DNA of 64,000 nucleotides. It comes from Moringa oleifera (taxonomy: Eukaryota; Streptophyta; Magnoliopsida; Brassicales; Moringaceae). The notes beneath the pieces are model-generated. The model had not been told where the DNA came from and ran no database searches. It was given only the letters and a program-made list of their open reading frames with translations. Every line of letters starts with the position of its first letter. Position 1 is the first letter of the stretch. Below are positions 22,990 to 36,049 of this stretch, one piece after another. The stretch is taken from assembly GCA_021397835.1 (NCBI GenBank), contig JAJFZO010000034.1, positions 5,458,501-5,522,500 of the forward strand, given 5' to 3'. The translations under genes were made by a program, and so were the position numbers.

Positions 22990-25930
22990 CACAGGCTCAT
23001 GGATACATTAATCTCAAACGAGTGATTTGATCAGGTAATGATTAATTAAACAGCTGACTTCCTTTTTTTATTTCACGAATCTTAATAGTTCAAATTGTTT
23101 ATGTCTGCGCGGCTTTAATTCGTACAATGCAATATTCTGTAAAGAAGCATGAGGCTAGCAAACCAGAGTTTAAGAAGCGTGCATAATATATATTCATTCT
23201 TGATAATATTTAATCTGGCTTGCAAAAGTCAAATAATTACCTTATCATTAACCTAACCAGTAATATGCCACAAAGAAAGTAAGGAATTAGGAGGCACATA
23301 TTAGTAAAGTCTTGCATGAAACCGGACACAAAAATGCTTGAATTTGTTTGCTTCAAAATAGAGCATAAAATCATGTTTCTGTTAAACACATAGGCTGCGG
23401 GACACATGAAAGTCTGTACAAGTTTTGGATAAGTCAGCAATGCTTGCAAGTTAAGCAACCTGCGCAGTCTGTAGCGGTTCTCAAAATAGAAAAATGGCTA
23501 TATTCGAAGTTCAGGTGGATTGACCTCAAAACATGAAGTTGCTTCCAGAATTTTTTGAGCTCATAATTGTATAATTTAACTATTAGCTCCAACTTGCAAG
23601 CATAGTACATCGTTTGTGGTCAATGAGATTATGTCATAATGATCTAACATAGAAGTTAATATAATGCTCAATTAATGGGGTTTTGAATGGTAAGCTCTAC
23701 TCGCAAAGATCAAAGGAAGTGTTGCTTATGGCTTAATTACCATTGCCTAGATAGAATAACGATATCCTAATTAACTAACCATATGTTCCTAGCTGAATTT
23801 ATATAATATACTAATCTGAATTTTCAGAAGATCGTGAATTCCTAAATTAAGAAGATTTTATTGTCTATTGGCCCTTTATTGTGTGCTTTTATTAAGATTA
23901 TGGTCATGACCACTAACATTTCTTGTAGCTTGTTTAGTTTCACATTGGAAACAAGTCAGAATAAGTTGGTAGGTCAAGAGTATTATTTAGACGTCATCCT
24001 CTTTCGAAAATGAGCCAACAAGAAGCGATAGCCATTTCAGGCATAGTTTATTTGATCTAAATGGATCAGAACTGCATTGGTTGGCTCAGGAAATAGTTGT
24101 CTTACCCATTAAGATTATTTGTTTGTGACAAGAGTCTTAGCTTGTAAATTGCTGTTGTAACAAGTTAGCAGCTTTTCATTGGTAGAATAAGCCTGAAGCA
24201 AGATGGTCTGAAGTCAGAATTCAATATACTTTGCTTGCATGAACGATAAGGTTAATCCCTTAGCGGTAGAGTTCAATAATCATCAGCAGCTGCATCATTT
24301 AATTAGAAAATCACCTATGGCCTAAGACTATGCAATGTAATGAAGTAAGGATAAGCAGGACAAGTGTTATACCAGATGATGTGTGCAAATCGCTGGCGAC
24401 ATATCAATATTGCCTATGATTTTTCATCTCCCTTGAATCTCTTGTATACCTTTGCTGCCATGCTTTAATGTCGTCAACCAGCATTGGTTTTGTCACCAAT
24501 AATATTGAGAATCCTACAGTAAAAGGATGCAACTTACCATTAGTTTTGTTAGCATACAAGATAAATTTCAGAGATTTTGTTCTTAAGTCTATTTTTCTGC
24601 CAAAGTTTTCTAAAGGATTAAATAACAGTAAGCTAATCATATTATTATCAATAATTGCTAAGACCAACATGTTATGAGATGGTTCTTGTCATTGCAGCTT
24701 GTGTAAAAGTTGAAGTACCACTATCAAAGTTGCCAGGGAAAAGGATCTTGAAGAAATAGTTAATTGTTCATGATTGTATGAATTGCAGTAGTTATGAGCA
24801 GCAGCAGACAAAAGTTCTTCTACTAAGGCTAAACATTTTGTGTGTATCCAAGCCTGCAATATACATGGACATGTGTGTATATGGATGCACTAAAGATACA
24901 CATTTCAAGCTATAATATCATTTAAGAAAATGTTAGCGAAATTTATATGTTAGTGAAATTTATGTGATATCTATCTCCCAAAATACAATAATATTCAGTG
25001 TTAAAATGAGCACTAAAATTTCAACACCTTTGCCGAACTGAGAGAAAAGTAAAGTACCTTCGAAAATAAAAAGAAAAAAAAAATTTGAAGGTACTTAGAA
25101 CAGAAAGAAGAGGATAGAAAGTAAAAGAAATTTAGTTCTTTTTTGATGTGCTATAAACGGAGACAAAATCTTTACCCTTAGGAAACATTAGGCACATTTT
25201 CATCATTATTAAAAAAAAAAAATCAATGGAAAGACATTTTCAAAACCAAAATTAATCATGAAATTGAAACAAATTGATACAAATTTACTCAGTAGATTAA
25301 TTTTGTAATATCTTGTTTTGATCATAAAAATTAATTTTTCATTAAAAATATAACAAAATTAAAAAAAAAGATTTTTTAAGAGTTTGGGCTCAAATTTAGT
25401 CCATGTAGATTGCGCTTTAGCTCACAAGTTTGAGCTCATTGGCCTTCGCTTGGGCTTGAGATTTGAAGTTTCTTGCCTTTTATGCATGGCCAGCCTTCTA
25501 CCTTAAATACTTATCTATTATAAAATGTATAATTATATATATATGCACATCTCCAAATTTTAATATTTTCTTTCATGTGGGATCACTCTTTTACATTTTA
25601 ATTTTCAAGTGAATGAGTATCCTTAATTTAGCAACAAATTTTCATTTATTAGTTTATTTTTTAGGCATATAAATATACCAAACCAATTTCTTCATAGAGA
25701 AAACCTATAATCTACTTTGACTCAACTAAAATCATTAATTAGCTACACTTAATTTTATACCTCATAATGCCACATTTATCACACTGTAATGCCAAATTTC
25801 CAACACCATTGATATTATAATTATGTAAATTGTAATGTATTATTGTGTATGTTGTATAACAAAATGGTTGGCATAAAACTATTGATCTAAAAATTAGTAG
25901 CAAAAAAGAAATCAAGATACTATTTAATCA
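22990..25930. other. Intergenic DNA, no gene seen
   Basis: Composition is more balanced than in the AT-rich blocks, but no frame shows a known domain. The open frames at 23.2 and 24.4 kb have no visible signature and overlap on opposite strands. The stretch up to about 24 kb is upstream of the four-exon peroxidase gene. Confidence 0.5.
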
Positions 25931-26059
25931 CATTTTAGGCTAGGAGGGGCAAAGGCCAAAAACTTGGTTTTCAGGTTACAATAAAGGAAGAACGAACCAA
26001 GAAAAGAGGGTTTGACACGATGTGTGATGAGATCTAGTTTCTTACATTCGGTGTCGTCG

Positions 26060-26463
26060 TGAACACAGTTCATGGGTTAGAAGGCAAATTAGGAGAAAAA
26101 TTTTCTCTATGAATTCAATGTTCTTTTATCAAGTTGAAAAAGTCCACTTGCATGCGTTTTTCTCCTTATATATATACAAGATGGATTAGTTATATTAAGA
26201 CGTTGATCATCCCTATTTGTTAAAAGGTGATGCCTCACCCCTGATCGATATAAAAAAATTCCCTTGTCATCTATTATGCAGCATAGTAACACCTTTGATG
26301 GTTTCAATTCTCCCCATCATTAATCATCAAACAAGGTTATGTTGGGATGGATAAATTTATTTGTGGGCTTATTGTGGGCCTTTTATATCAGGCCTTCTTT
26401 ATTGAATATTTTCTCTCACCTGTAATCTAAGAGAGCTTCATAAAGAGATAGGCGATACCAACA
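26060..26463 (-). repeat. LTR-like repeat, copy C
   Basis: This block is collinear with 35,180-35,562 and 38,338-38,749: 'ttcatggg..gaaggcaaatta', 'attcaatgttcttttatcaag', 'ttgttaaaaggtgatgcct', 'cccttgtcatct' and 'tcttcataaagaga'. All three copies stop matching at the same point, after '(a/g)taccaaca'. On the minus strand that edge begins TGTTGG, as expected for an LTR start. No partner LTR is seen here, so it may be solo or part of a broken element. The left edge is approximate. Confidence 0.5.
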
Positions 26464-26704
26464 TCTCATAGCCTCAAGAGATCTTTAGAGCCACTAGTGA
26501 TAAAAATTCCTAGTGAGTTTAAGTTATTGGTCGTGATTGGTATTGAGTAGTTATCATTTGGCTAGACAATCTTTACGAGTAAGCCTTGGTCGAAATGGTC
26601 GAAAAGCTTTAACGTATTTGCTTAAGCTCTTATGTCAAAGTAAGTGGTCAGTGTGTGGTAGGCATTATGGAGTGGTCAGCCATGTCGAGATGGTTAATAT
26701 GATC

Positions 26705-26724
26705 GATCACTACAAAAAAAAAAA
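26705..26724 (+). repeat. CACTA 5' end with target-site duplication
   Basis: Target duplication GAT at 26,705-26,707, followed by the terminal repeat CACTACAAAA starting at 26,708. An A-rich stretch and the first subterminal 'atagcgacaagta' motif follow. Confidence 0.9.
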
Positions 26725-27210
26725 AATAAAATAAAAATAGCGACAAGTATTTGCAACAAATAAAATCAATCGTTAACTAATGACGGATTATCCATAAAAT
26801 TACTATAGAATTAAAATTTTTATTTACTTATTGATTAGCGATAGACTAGAGACTAAATTTAACGATTGATAAAATATTCATCGTTAAAATTAATTTTAAA
26901 TATTTTATATTTAAAATTTAAGCACATTAGCGATCTCTTAATGATCGAAGTTGTCTGTCATCGAATTTACTACAAATACATCACACTTGGTTACCCAAAA
27001 ATCAATATTAAGATGAATCATGCGACCACCATGACTGTCATTAGATTAGATAAACTAGCAATTGCCAATATATGTGATTGCTATAATGAAACACTGGCGA
27101 CCACCAGCATGTGGTCACGAAATCATGGCTAGTGAATCCTTTATGGCCAGCACGAGCCGACCTCGATCGACTGCCATGCATGGCCAACATTGGCCTACTT
27201 TGATCAGGCA

Positions 27211-27470
27211 CCATGGCCAATGACTACTTGAAGGTAGTTGTTGGGCTTTTCCTTGGCTACGGATTGCAAAATGATAGTCATTAGCCTCTATAATGGCCAA
27301 CTGGCCTCGGGCGTGTTGGCTAATGTTGGCCAACCTCAATTGGGAGCCATGGCCAACAACTACCCAAAGGCAATCGCTAGGCTTTTCCTTGGCTAGCGAT
27401 TGCCCAACGATAGTCGTTAGCCCTCGCAATGGCTTGCTGACCTTAGAGCAATGGCTAGTGTTGGCCTTAT
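27211..27470 (+). repeat. Internal tandem repeat of the CACTA element (about 136 bp, two copies)
   Basis: The block starting 'ccatggccaatgactact' near 27,211 recurs as 'ccatggccaacaactacc' near 27,347. Both contain 'ggcttttccttggct' and 'cgatagtcgttagcc'-like phrases. This part is much richer in G and C than the rest and full of 'atggcc/ggccat' palindromic words. It lies upstream of the transposase, where CACTA elements carry repetitive regulatory sequence. A separate 28-nt phrase containing 'taagaccacttacctttga' is repeated at about 27,589 and 27,688. Confidence 0.65.
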
Positions 27471-28010
27471 GCATGGCCAATGTTGATTAGCCCTGATCAA
27501 GTGCCATGGTCATCACTAACCTCGGACGCCATGGCCGTCGCTAGCCTTTACCATGGCTTTGGCCTCGGCTTGTTGCATTTTGAATGGTATAAGACCACTT
27601 ACCTTTGAAGAACTATAGGGATATGTTGATGAAATTTTTGCAAAATGAAGTAAACAATTATACTTCACATAAGTGCACATTTCTGAGTGGTGTAAGACCA
27701 CTTACCTTTGAGGTTTAGGCGACATACATAAAAATTTAAACATTTTGTATTATAATTTATATACTTTTAATGTATCCTCAAAATTTGATTAATGATTTCT
27801 CTGATAATTTAACTTATGCCTATAAAATTATTCATGCCTTTGGATGTTTACTTGATAATAAGTTGACAAGTTATTGAAAATATTAGGAGACGAGTTATTG
27901 GAAACTAGTTTTAAGGTAATAAAAAAATAAAAACATTAGTATATTATATCGTTAGTGAATGTACTTCAGGCTTACAGATGGATTGTTAAATAAGAAAATT
28001 TTGGATGAAA

Positions 28011-30505
28011 TGGAATAGTTTATTCAATTTACTTGTAGTCAACAAGCTTTCATGGACGAAGATAAGATAAGGTATCCATATAATCGAAAAAAAGTGTCAA
28101 AATCATCAATATGAGACTGTTGATGTGGTTAGATATTATTTGGCTAAATATTATTTTATATTGAAATATTATATTTAGAATTATCATGGAAAAAATAACA
28201 AATATTTTATTTATGGGGCAATTGAATACTATGTCGAAAAAAGATCTGTCACCATGCATGAGTATGCCAATACGTACCAAACAATGATATTAGATGTGGC
28301 TGGTCTAGAATTGAATTCGGAGCATATGAAAGAATACCTTAATCCAAATGCTCAACATTTTTATGATATGTTGATTGCTGCTAATCAAGAATTATGAGTT
28401 AGATGTCAAAATCATTCAAAACTATATGCTGTTGCTAGAATGTTGAACATAAAATTAAAACATCATATTTTTGAAAGGTACCACGATGATATTTGCCTAA
28501 TGAAAGAGATGATGCCAGTTGATAATATAATGGCTGAAATTTTTATATTGCAAGGAAATGCCTACAATGTATAAGGTTACTAGTTGAAAAGATTCACTAT
28601 TGTAACAACGAATGCATGTTATATTATGCGAGGACAGTGAACTAAGTTGTTGTAAGTTTTGTGATCATCCGTAATATAAAAGATGAAGATGAAGATCTAA
28701 CAAATAAAAAACACTTATTCCATAAAAAAAATGTATGATTTTCCTCTCAACCCACACTTACAAATATTATATGCAACGAAACCATGATGAAGAATATGAG
28801 ATGGCATGTAAAACATAAGATTAAAGATGGCGTCATGCGTCATTGCTTTGACTCGTTCATTTGGATGCATTTTAATCAATCTCATTTATTTTTTACTACT
28901 AAACATAAGATGTTAAAATGGGTATAAACACTAATAGATTTCAACCATTCAGTCAGTTGGGACAACAATATTCTTCATGGCCAGTAATAGTCACAGTTTA
29001 TAACTTGCCCCTTTAAATGTTAATGAAAGAAAAGTTCATATTTTTAACTATAATCATTCATAAACCAATGAATCTGAAAGATAAATTAAATGTCTACTTG
29101 CAGCCTTTGACAGCAGAGTTACAAATGTTATGGGGGGTTGGGGTGCCCACATATGATATCTCTTGTAAACAGAATTGCATCATGAAACTTGCTTTAATAT
29201 GGATTGTTAGTGACTTTTCTGTTTACTTGATGTTGTTTGGTTAGAGTACATCAGGAAAACCTGCTTGTTCTTATTATAAAGAGGATTTATATGCATTTAC
29301 CCTTCTCAATGGGCGTAAGTAGACTTGGTTTAATAATCATTGTAAGTTTTTATTGAAAGATCATCTATTTTGAATTAATAAAACTGTGTTCATTACGAAT
29401 AAAATAGTGAGAAGAGTAGCTCCTCCTATTAAATCTAGGTATGAATTACTACTGTCATGAGGTCGCATCGTTTATAAAGCACATATCTTATCCTTTAATC
29501 ATAACAATTGACTTAGATAATTGCACATAAAAATCTTCCTTACCAATGGTCATCTTTTTCAAACTAATATTTTGTAGGGTTTACATTTTCTCATTGCGTG
29601 AACAACGTCCACGCATAACTGATGGTGAAGTTGACACTTATTTAGAACTTTAATGTTTAAATTGGTTCAATTTGTATGTGTGTACTTATAATATACACTT
29701 TGAATTATTAATAGTTTTTTATAAATATATTCAATTGATTAATTTTTAAAATTTACGAGCATATGACCCACTAAACTTTATTGATAACAACTTTATCAAG
29801 GATGTTATTAAAGGTTTTTTACGATGTGTAAAGTCATACCTAGGATACTATGTCAATGGGTACGAATTTTACATTGAAAGACACGGTCCTGATAGATTAA
29901 TAATGAATAGTAAAGTTTGCATTAAAGGGTCCAACTATAATATAGATGAAAACGACTATTTTGGTATATTGTTAGAGGTGTTACAATTAGAATACCAAGC
30001 ATTATCAATCAAGAGAACCGTTTTGTTCAAGTATGAATGGTTTCATCCTACATTGAATGTAAGCGCCAAAGTACATAAATCATATAATTTAATAGATGTC
30101 AATCATACAAGAAGATTGGATAAGCATGAGCCATTTTTCTTGGATTCACAAGTAGCTCAAGTTTATTATATTCCTTATCCAAGCTTAAGCCGGATAAGCG
30201 TGACTGGTAGGCTGTTTGCAAAATAAAAGACATGTTTATTGTTAAACTTCCAGATTCTAATTTTATTGGTAGATCAACCTAAGATGCCCATTTAAAGAGA
30301 TATCTATTAGATTGAGAATAATGCGAACGCTCATCTTATATCATTGAATGATCTAAATAAGACACTAATAGATATTGATGGTGAGGAAGAAGACATTATT
30401 GATCAATCAAAATTTGAAAGTTTTTCTACTGAGGAATGTGAGGATGAAGTGGAAGAGAAAGAAGAAGAGGAAGACTCTGAATATGATGATTACTTATGCT
30501 TATAA
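28011..30505 (+). pseudogene. CACTA TNP2-type transposase (decayed)
   Basis: In order, and with many stops between, the + strand shows four parts. A Transpos_assoc-like start (about 28,030-28,270) contains 'YETVDVVRYYLAKYYF'. The TNP2 transposase region (about 28,300-29,480) has 'NPNAQHFYDMLIAANQEL', 'LYAVARMLNIK', 'MRWHVKHKIKDGVMRH' and 'LTAELQMLWGVGVPTYDIS'. A DUF4216-type region (about 29,810-30,226, open for 107 codons) has 'YYVNGYEFYIERHGPDR' and 'YFGILLEVLQLEYQAL'. A very acidic tail ends at a TAA at 30,503-30,505. It would have bound the element ends and catalysed cut-and-paste transposition. An intron may separate some parts, but the stops within domains show it is dead. Confidence 0.85.
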
Positions 30506-30705
30506 AAAAATTTATTATTTAAATAATTAAATATTATGTTTTAAATAATCTATTTTGTGAAATAGGTGTTGATTAATTTGATTATTAATTGTATTATATT
30601 TTCTTGTGTCTTTTAAGGGGTTTTAGTTCAATTTTTAAGAGAGATTGTGTCAAATTTTTTTTATAAAACTTTAGCTATCAAATCAACTTTCATAGACATC
30701 CTTAA

Positions 30706-31990
30706 ATGAGAGGTCAAAGGAGACGAGGGGATTTTGAAAGGAGAGGTGAGTACTCAAGAGGCAGAGATCCGCATATTCAGGATGAGAAGAAAAATGCAGT
30801 TGCACCATCTCCACGTGAAACGTCTATACCCAAAGATGGGTTTACCAGTTTTGTTTCAGGTTCTTTTGATTTTGCTGCTATTAAGATGTCAAGCTCAGTG
30901 AATTTACAGAGTACTAGTAGACAACAGATTTTTATAGAGAATGACACATAAGTATTCATAATTAATGTTTTTCAATACTTTGTATCATTATCTTTACACA
31001 TTTTATCAACGTTACTTACAACTTGTTATTTTATTGAATAATTTGGTAGCATTAAGTTTTCACATAAATGGTCAATGATTTATAAGATCTTTCAAAAAAG
31101 AGTTGATCCATCTGGGTACACGTGGAAAATGATTTCTCGGGAAACTAAAATTTTTATTTTGAAGAATTCAAGGTACTTATAATTATTTACCTTAAAAAAG
31201 TATTTTATATTTTAGCCTATTAACTGTTTTCATTTTTAGGAAGAAGCATTTTGGATGGGACGAGGAAATAGATGGCGTGGTAAAGACTCTATGGGAGGCT
31301 CGTGCTACGGATCGGTATATTAACTTGATGTATGCATGTCACCATAAAGAAGAAATAAATCTTAATTTATCCTAAATACTATAAAGGAGTCGTGACAGAT
31401 AGAATAAAACTAATCAGAGTATAGACAGAAGTGTGAGACCGTGTTTCATAATTGACAAAGTGAGACAGGTGGACTCAAGTCAAGCCCATCTCGACATAGT
31501 GCCAGTTCATGTTCATTAAAGAATCATTATCAAAGCTTAGTACATGTGATATTTAAACTTACATAAATATAAACAAAATTTATACTATTATTTGTTAAAT
31601 ATGTTTTTCTATCAAACACAAGAATTGCATGAGCCTACTGCAATAAATCTTTTTAAATGAACTCACATTAAAAAGTTCTACCTAGATGAGTTTATAAATG
31701 AGCATGCGAGACAAATTAATGTAAGTTAGTTATCTTACACATTTAATAAATAACTAAAATTATGTTATATTTTTTGCTTCAGTATTTGATTTAGCTAAAG
31801 AATTAATTAACAAACTATTTTATTGTACGAATGCTTCGAGGAGTTGGTTGCTTTGGCTTCTCAACCAGATGAGGGGCTTCCGACACACTTGAGGTAGACT
31901 ACGCTAATCTTTACTATGAGGTTATTGGTGGAGAGAAGAAGCATTGGGTGTATAGTATTAGCTTAAGCTCAATTATGATATTTAGGTGAT
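30706..31990 (+). pseudogene. Second CACTA gene (plant transposase / Transposase_24 type), decayed
   Basis: It starts with an Arg/Gly-rich open frame of 81 codons, then a part with 'WSMIYKIFQKRVDPSGYTW' and 'KKHFGWDEEIDGVVKTLW', which match the plant En/Spm 'transposase' family (a tnpA-like DNA-binding protein). After frame breaks come 'LHEPTAINLFK' and 'YLDEFINEHARQIN' (about 31,628-31,720), and 'EGLPTHLEVDY' followed by 'KKHWVYSISLSS' (near 31,880-31,970). The order is canonical for the family. Introns or indels separate the blocks, and frames shift between them. Confidence 0.75.
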
Positions 31991-32099
31991 AGCTCTAAAG
32001 TGAACTTTTTATTGATGACATAGCCATGCAGGATATGCACTCTCAAATGAAGGCTATGGACGAGCATATGGAGTTGAAGCATAAGGCTATGGAGCATTG

Positions 32100-32554
32100 A
32101 TTAGCTTAAATATATTGTAACCGATTACATTTAGTTGCTAAAATATGTAACGAATGATTATAATCAGTCACTAAAATCAGCAATCGATTATGATCAATCG
32201 TCAAATAGGTCGTTAACTAAAAATCTTTTAGTGATTGATTACACTGAATCACTAAATTTTTAGTGATTGATTATAATCGATCACTAAAATCAGTCGTTAA
32301 AATCATCATTATATTACAATGGGCTAGCGACCAATTTAAATCGGTCATTAAATTAATGACCAAAAAAATCGATCGTTAATTTAATGACAAAAAAAATTTG
32401 TCATTAATTTAGCGACGGACTTCAAAATTGGTCGCTAATTTCTTTAATCATTTTTGCTATTGATAATATTTGTCTCTAAAAATTTTAATGAAAATTTATT
32501 TTTAGTTTAACAACGGATAAATCCATTGCTAAATGCTGATATTGTTTTGTAGTG
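32100..32554 (+). repeat. CACTA 3' subterminal repeat region and terminus
   Basis: The motif 'gtcgctaa' / 'agcgac' and the related 'atcggtcgttaa', 'gtgattgattataatcgat' occur about a dozen times in both orientations. They end with TTTTGTAGTG at 32,545-32,554 and the GAT duplication. In CACTA elements such short subterminal repeats are the binding sites of the tnpA-type protein. Confidence 0.8.
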
Positions 32555-32557
32555 GAT

Positions 32558-33009
32558 GTTGTTAGATTTAGATTCTTATTCAACGTAAGGGCAACATGTA
32601 CTTTAGGCATTTAGACTCACCCCATTGAAATGGTTTTGTCGTGCTCTTCTTGAGATTCATTTTTATCAGTTTTAAGATCTTTTTAAACTTTCCATCCTTT
32701 CTCTTTAAGTTTCAAATAAGTGGCCTTGTTTCTTTCACGTATCATTTAAGGAATCATTAAATGTGGTTTGTACATATATGTTAAAATTTTTTTGGTATGT
32801 TCTTTCATTTCCCTACTGATTCTTCTTCTAGATGCTTTTTCCTTTCCTTTTTTTCTCACCTTAGGTCATTCATTTTGAAGGCTAAATGTAGGATATGGGT
32901 TATAATTTGTCCTTCCTTCTTAGCGAGTAGGGACATATAGTCCTTGAATCGTGCTGGATTGTATCCTAATAGTTGAGAGCTCATCAAATCCTGATGAACT
33001 TGAGGGTAC
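32558..33009. other. Host flank of the CACTA insertion, nothing recognised
   Basis: This is the continuation of the sequence interrupted at 26,707. I see no gene or defined repeat in it. Confidence 0.4.
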
Positions 33010-35990
33010 CTTCTTGACTTGACCTTTTACTCATTTTCCTTACTAATTACCTTAACTTAATTCCTTTTGCTGTATTTTAGTTAACCCACCTTCTGACTAA
33101 GAGATTAACAAGGTTTATTAGGCTATTTTACGCAAGATACTATTACCTTAAGGGCTTCTTATTGGGCATTCATTACCCTAACACTAATGGTGCTTAAAAG
33201 TGCCATCACTTAACCAAAAAAGCCTCATTGTTCCCTTCTAATCAAGCTAAAGTTCCTATAAAAAAAAGTTTCAACACCTTAGAAGTAGTAGTTAAAAAAA
33301 GTCTTTCTTAGCTTAATTTGCCTCCTTAGGCATCACCACCAAATTTGACACGTGGGATGTTTAACCTTTTTACTTAATCTTTAATCCTTGTTCAACTATA
33401 TAACTACTCAAGGACATTGTGTTCAAGTAGAACCATGAACGACTTACTGGTTCACCACATAACCGTATATAATTGCGTTTTAATCGACACTATAGCACAC
33501 CTTAGTTACAACTTTGATCACTTTCTTGCTAATTTTTGTTAATATTTTTTAATTTTCATTAAGGTTAAGCACTTTTCTTACTGTCGGAGGAGCACTTGCA
33601 CCTGGAAGAGGAGACATCTCATCTTTAAAGGATTAATTTATACCTAACTTGGTCCTTGTCTAAGTCCTTGAAAAAAGCCTTACCTTGCATGAAAAAAGTG
33701 AAAGCATTGGAGGCCAAACTTTTTGAAGGAAACAATGATTCTGAGGAGGAAAGGGATAGTCTTGCCATTGTGACTGAATCTCTCCTTAACTATCATGTGC
33801 CCTTTGACCGCATGCCTGTAAACATAATTATTGATGTAGACTCAAAGCCTTCTTAGTTTGGAGTTAAAATATCTCTTCCTCCTGCTTGTGCAAGTTCTTA
33901 CTCAAATGAGAGTTTTTTTAGTTGTTTCTCCCATTTAGTTTACTAGTGATTTTTAGCCAAGTTTTTATAGGTTGGCTTGTGCTCGTTCTTTTTGTTTTGC
34001 CAGTCTATGACCATTTAACTTTCTTAACAAATGAAGAACATATCTCGACCCTTCAAATTTATCCACTCAATTTGTAATCATTTTATTATCTGTTTTGTTG
34101 AGCTCTTGAGCTAATTAAGTGACTTTCCATAGCTAGGTCATACCCATTCTAGTGTGTAGCTTGGGATGCTTTGTCACTTGTTGGAATTTAATGTCGATGG
34201 TTGCATTTTTTCATTTTGGTAGTTCGATAATGCCGAACACTTTGACCTGCTATAGGGTTATGCTCATATCACTAGTTAAGAAGGATTGCTACTACGCTTT
34301 AGTTTGGATGGTTATCAAAGTAATTTGACCTATCACATGATTCAGTCTTATCTTTTAATAGATGCTCAATCATATCAAACACTCCAACTTGTTGTGTGAG
34401 ATAAGCACTTTGATGCCTTTTCGAACATCAAGACCAAGTTTATAAGGGGCCATAACCATTGTCAACAACCATCTTTTTAGGTAAGTGTTTGATTATGTCG
34501 AGCATCTCGACTTGTTGCAGGGTGTGTTTATGTCTAGTTACGAGGGATTGTAGTCCTATTGTTTAGATTCCTTTTAGGTTAGTGTTTGATCATGTCAAAT
34601 ACTCTAACTTGTCACACGAGTCTTCCTCATGTCTTTTTATCTTTGGCGAATACTCAATCATGTCAAGCACTTCAGCTTATTTGCATGGTCCATACCCATG
34701 TCTTTTGATCTTGAATAGGTGCCTGATGATATCGAGCACTTTGACCTATTTATGTAAGTCATGTCCGTCATGATATGTAGCTCAAGATGATTGGATACTA
34801 TCAAAAGTATAATATAGGAGGTTGTAGTCCTGTTACTGGCCTTTTCTTTAGGTGAGTGTTAGACTATGTCAGGCATCAATTTGTCTGGTATCATGTAGGA
34901 GATAATATACTTAAGCTCATACTCCTTATTCTCGATGTCATCTTCCATTCGTTTATTGACCTCTGTAAATGATTCTTCCAAATGTTTATCTTTTCGTGCA
35001 CATGTGCTTCTTGAGTAGAGGAAGTTGTCGAGTGGTAGGGAGCCTGGGAGGCTTCCTCAGCCAAGTGCAGTGGATTGTCTCGTGTTTCGAATAATAAGAC
35101 TAAGGTTATCTTAAGAGGCATGCTTACAACTTTTTTTTTTAATGGCTTTCTGTAAGTTCCCATAGATTACGCCAACATAAGCATGGTTCATGTGTTTGAA
35201 GCTAAACTAAGAAAAAGATCGAACATTGTTTTTTTATAAATTCAATATTCTTTTATTAAGCTAAAAAAGTCACCTTACTTAAGTTATATATAAGATAAAT
35301 TGGCCACTCTAAGATACTATTTGTCCATGTTTGTTAGAAGGCCATGCTTCATACTTTTAGTATGCCAAATCCCTAACCAATGAAACGTTCCCTTATCATC
35401 CATATAAAATAATAGCCCCTTTAATGGCTTCAGTTCTTCCCATCATTAAGTCGAGTTGTGTCGAGTGAGAAAACTTTCGTTTATAGACCTTTTGTGTTGG
35501 GGCTTTAGGCCTTTTTCCTTATCTACAACTTGAAAAAACTTCACAAAGAGCCCATGCCAACAGGTGTAACTAAGTGCTGGTTGTTTACTAGAACTAGCTT
35601 TGAAGATTAATTACCTTATTAGTACAATTATTTGTGTGGATATTTAGTGTAGTAAGATTTATTTTCATATACTAAAATTGTAGTCTACAATGCTGTATTC
35701 ACAAAGATTGGCTGCATATAGGTGGCTCATATCTTTGCACCCCTAATTCGTACAACTTTTAGTAAATGAAAGATATGGAAATCCAGTCCAACCAATGACC
35801 TCTTCTCTACCAATTTAAGTTTCCAATGTCACATATATCACATATTTGGTCAGTAAAATTTCACAAAGTTTTGAAACCAAATATTTTTATGTAGTATTTA
35901 CTTTTTTTTATAGTTGAGTGTTATCTAAAATCATGCTCCAAAACCATACAAGATGCACTCAGATTGATAACCTATTCCCGTTGGTTAGTC
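33010..35990. repeat. Segmental tandem duplication, unit A (about 3 kb)
   Basis: The unit is collinear with 36,050-39,165. Anchors include 'accaaaaaagcctcattgttc' (33,219; second copy 36,267) and 'gaagattaattaccttattag' (35,606; second copy about 38,788). It contains degenerate repeats of the phrase 'atcatgtcgagcactttgac' at about 34,210-34,750 and an LTR-like block at 35,180-35,562. A minus-strand open frame (34,891-35,163) resembles the leader/Gag start of a retroelement, but only weakly. No intact gene. Confidence 0.7.
35180..35562 (-). repeat. LTR-like repeat, copy A
   Basis: The minus-strand start TGTTGGCATGGGCTC and the whole block match copies B and C. Just beyond its other end the minus strand reads 'TTGGCGTAATCTATGGGAAC'. 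This looks like a decayed primer-binding site of the TGGCGCC type and supports the LTR interpretation and the minus orientation. Confidence 0.5.
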
Positions 35991-36049
35991 CTAAAATCAT
36001 GTCGAAGTGGCGTGGCAGTTGAGGGGTCATCTAATTATAATGAATCTTA

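Larger units (their letters stand above)
26708..32554 (+). mobile_element. CACTA (En/Spm-type) DNA transposon, full length but decayed
   Basis: The element begins CACTACAAAAAAA and ends TTTTGTAGTG, a perfect terminal inverted repeat of at least 10 bp. It is flanked by the same 3 bp, GAT, on both sides (26,705-26,707 and 32,555-32,557), matching the 3-bp target duplication of CACTA elements. Length is 5,847 bp. Inside, in + orientation, are a TNP2-type transposase region and a second gene of the plant transposase type, both broken by many stops and frameshifts, so the copy is non-autonomous. Both ends carry short 'gcgac' / 'gtcgctaa' subterminal motifs. The intact ends mean it could in principle be mobilised if a related transposase is present. 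Confidence 0.92.

Noticed and set aside
27115..27490. 121-codon minus-strand and overlapping plus-strand frames inside the CACTA element
   Set aside because: They arise from a GC-rich repeated block with 'ggccat' words. No domain is seen, and they lie in the element's non-coding 5' part.
33656..33856. 66-codon + strand frame in duplication unit A
   Set aside because: The equivalent position in unit B is broken, and no domain is recognisable. Probably a chance frame in retroelement-derived sequence.
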